A stretch of 64,000 nt of DNA from Xenopus tropicalis (Eukaryota > Chordata > Amphibia > Anura > Pipidae). Made by a program: the position numbers and the translations under genes. The notes beneath the pieces are model-generated. The model was not told the DNA's origin and did not search any database. It saw only the letters and a list, made by a program, of their open reading frames with translations. Positions 53,101 to 56,100 of the stretch are shown one piece after another (the first letter of the stretch is position 1; every line of letters starts with the position of its first letter). The stretch is from the NCBI RefSeq assembly GCF_000004195.4, contig NC_030685.2, positions 58,404,048-58,468,047 on the forward strand. The letters run 5' to 3'.

Positions 53101-56100
53101 GTACATTATATTTTAATTACTTTAAAAAACTTTCATTTTTTGGTGTTATTGTTCCTTTAAAAAGCTTTTGCATGCATGAGGTGCCATCATTGGAAAACTA
53201 CAACAAATGTGAATAGTCATAAACAATTTTGTATTGTGTGCAAGAGAAGACATTTACCTAAATTCCTCATGCCCTAAAGTGTTATTGTTTGCTGAGTTTC
53301 GCAGTACGGTGGAATGCCTCTGCTACACACAGTTACTGGTATTCTGCTATACACATTATCAGCATGCTGATATTTTTTTAGTTTTTACCACCTTGGGCTG
53401 CTTTTGGCTAGTCCCACCTGCAAATGTCTTAGCATTCACCCTTGTCTGATAGTCTACATGCCTGTTCTGGTTCTAATAACATGGATTATCAAGGCTGATA
53501 GGATAGTTTTGGTAGAGTAAGCAGTAGAGCTCATGAGAAATGCTGACTAGAGTCACAAAGCATTCTAATGAAAACTAGAGTCACAATGCAAAGCCGTTAA
53601 TTTAGGATCACTAATCTCTTATTGATTGAGTTATTATTCATAGTTTTATATAAAGTTAATCTCTGTATTAATTGTGGTTTGAACATATAATATTGAACTT
53701 TTTTTAATTTAATTTAATTTTTTAATTTAATCTTCCATGTTTAAAATTGTTGTGCATAGCAATAAACCTGATTCTTAATTTGGTATTGTGAGGCAGATAA
53801 TTAAATTAGCAGTTACAGATAATCCCTTGTGCACAATAGACTCCTGCTATCAGAACAGTCACACAAAAGCGTGAAAGGAGGGGGCTGTATGCTGGTAATC
53901 TAATTATTTACCTCACAAGGACCAAACATGGAGTAGCTTCAGTCTCCCTCTTTGTCCTGTTTAGCTCAAGAAATAACAAAAACTATAGATTTTTATGATT
54001 AAACCAATAGGTAAAAAGTATGTTTAGTGCAAGCTCTCTTCATTGCTTATGTTAAAGGAGAAGGAAAGGTAAAAACTAAGTAAACTTTATCAGAAAGTTC
54101 TATGTAAATACACAAGAACTCACAGAAAACCTGCACTGAGTCCATTATTAAAAAAACTCAGGATTTCTTGTCTCCTTTTTTGTAAACATGTTCTTCCGGT
54201 ATCTGACTTCCTCTCTCAGAAAAATCCTTCATTCCTGGGACCAGAGTCTGTGCAGCTTTTTTCTCTCTCTCTCTCTTCTCCCTCCCTTAAGAATTCATAA
54301 AACTCATTCTCCCCTCCCTTAGGAATGTGTAATCTGAGCTACCAGCCTGCAGAGCTGCAGCAGGAAGCTAGGAAGACCAAGCTAAAATGGCAGCTGCAAG
54401 CTTCTAGGGTTCTTTACTCGTGTATTGTAAAGCTTTCTGCAGAATAAATATAGCGTTCTAGGTGGCACTAATGTGGGGAATCTATTGGTAGTAAAATGCT
54501 ATAATAACTTTACTTCTCCTTTAATCAAAGGGGTGTACTGCTCTAATTCCTGCTTCCCTGGTCTTGTCCCTTGTTAGGATCAAGGGCAATAGGCCTTTTA
54601 TACTGTGTGGGAAAGCTGCTGACAGAATGGGGGTTAATTGTTTACAGTGGCTACATAGCAACTCAGTAGGGGGCATTTACTAAAGTTCATATTTTAGTTT
54701 TTTCTCAATTAGTTTTTTATGTAAACATTTTTTTTCCTGAAAAAAACAAGTTCATTAATTTTTTATGTGTCAAAATAAATCCAAAAGTGAAAATATGCCA
54801 TCTTAAAGCTTTCAAAGTCATGTAGAAGTCAATAGACAGCTTACCTAGTTCTAATCGAAAGATTTTCTTTTGCTTCGAGGTCTTTGGAAAATGCAATGAA
54901 ATTGTAGTTTTTGGGGTTTTTTTCGTTTATGCTTTTTTTTTTAAAAAAAATAGTTTTAATAAATCACTTGACATTCGTGGTTTTAAATTAGTTTTTTGTG
55001 GTTTTAGAGGTTTTAAAACCACAAAAACAAAAAATTCTTTTAAAATGGGAATATTGATAAATGGACCTCAGTTTCTTTTCCCTGCCATTGAGCTGTGCTT
55101 TAAAGTGATTGGCTACAGGTTGGTGTTAGGGTGATGATGTAATGAGGGAAAATTATATAGGTGGCATGGGATTGGTGAAATTGTTGCATGTGGGGTCACC
55201 AGAGGGCTATATATACTGGGCTTCTTGGGGATTTACCTTCATTCCTTTTGCGCTGGACTGCAAGGACCCTTCCACCAAAGGAATAATATTATTTAAAAAA
55301 TAAAAAAAAAAGGTATTGTCACAGCTGTAATATTTTCTGTAATAGATCTTAACCCAGCTTAGAGATAAGGTGAGGCAATGTTATTATTATTATTTTAAAT
55401 AGGCAACCTTGAATAGGTTAAGATTATGGGCTGGTCGTGTTACGTTGAAATATGTTGGATTCTTTGAATTATGTTTCACATGCAAATAAATTCAGTCATT
55501 TTCTCCACCCTGCTACTTATCTGATGTGTTATTATGAATTACGTTTACAAGGTGTACAGCACATCTTTACTGTGTGTTGATTCCTATTTTTGACCCCAGC
55601 TTGTTACTATTTTCGAGTTTGCTAAGGTTGGAATCTAATTCTGATCCAGTCTGATGTCCTTTTAATGATTGGCAGCCTCATGAGAGTGGCTAATTGAGCC
55701 TCACACTACTCAGTTGATCTTAAAACATAGGTGGGGCATATGCCATTTATATCAAATGACTTGAAAGAACTTACATTACCTGTGTGATGATATACCTCCA
55801 AATATTTTGCCCTTAGATGTCCCTTACATTCTAGCCCCAATCTGTCACATTAGAATTTTTTGATTAGAGGTATAGATTTCATACAGTTAAATATTTTGCA
55901 CTCATTTTTGCACTTATCTTTTCATCCTCATCACTGCCTCAGGTGAGGCTCAGTTTCCTGAAATAATAGTGTCACACTTTACCAAAACAACAGCACTTTA
56001 TGCAATATGGCCATTAAATAGTCATTATTTCTTTTGAAAGTGTCTCTTTCAAAAGATTTAGGGCTGTTTGTCTTCTGTAGTAAATGTGATTCAAAAAGAG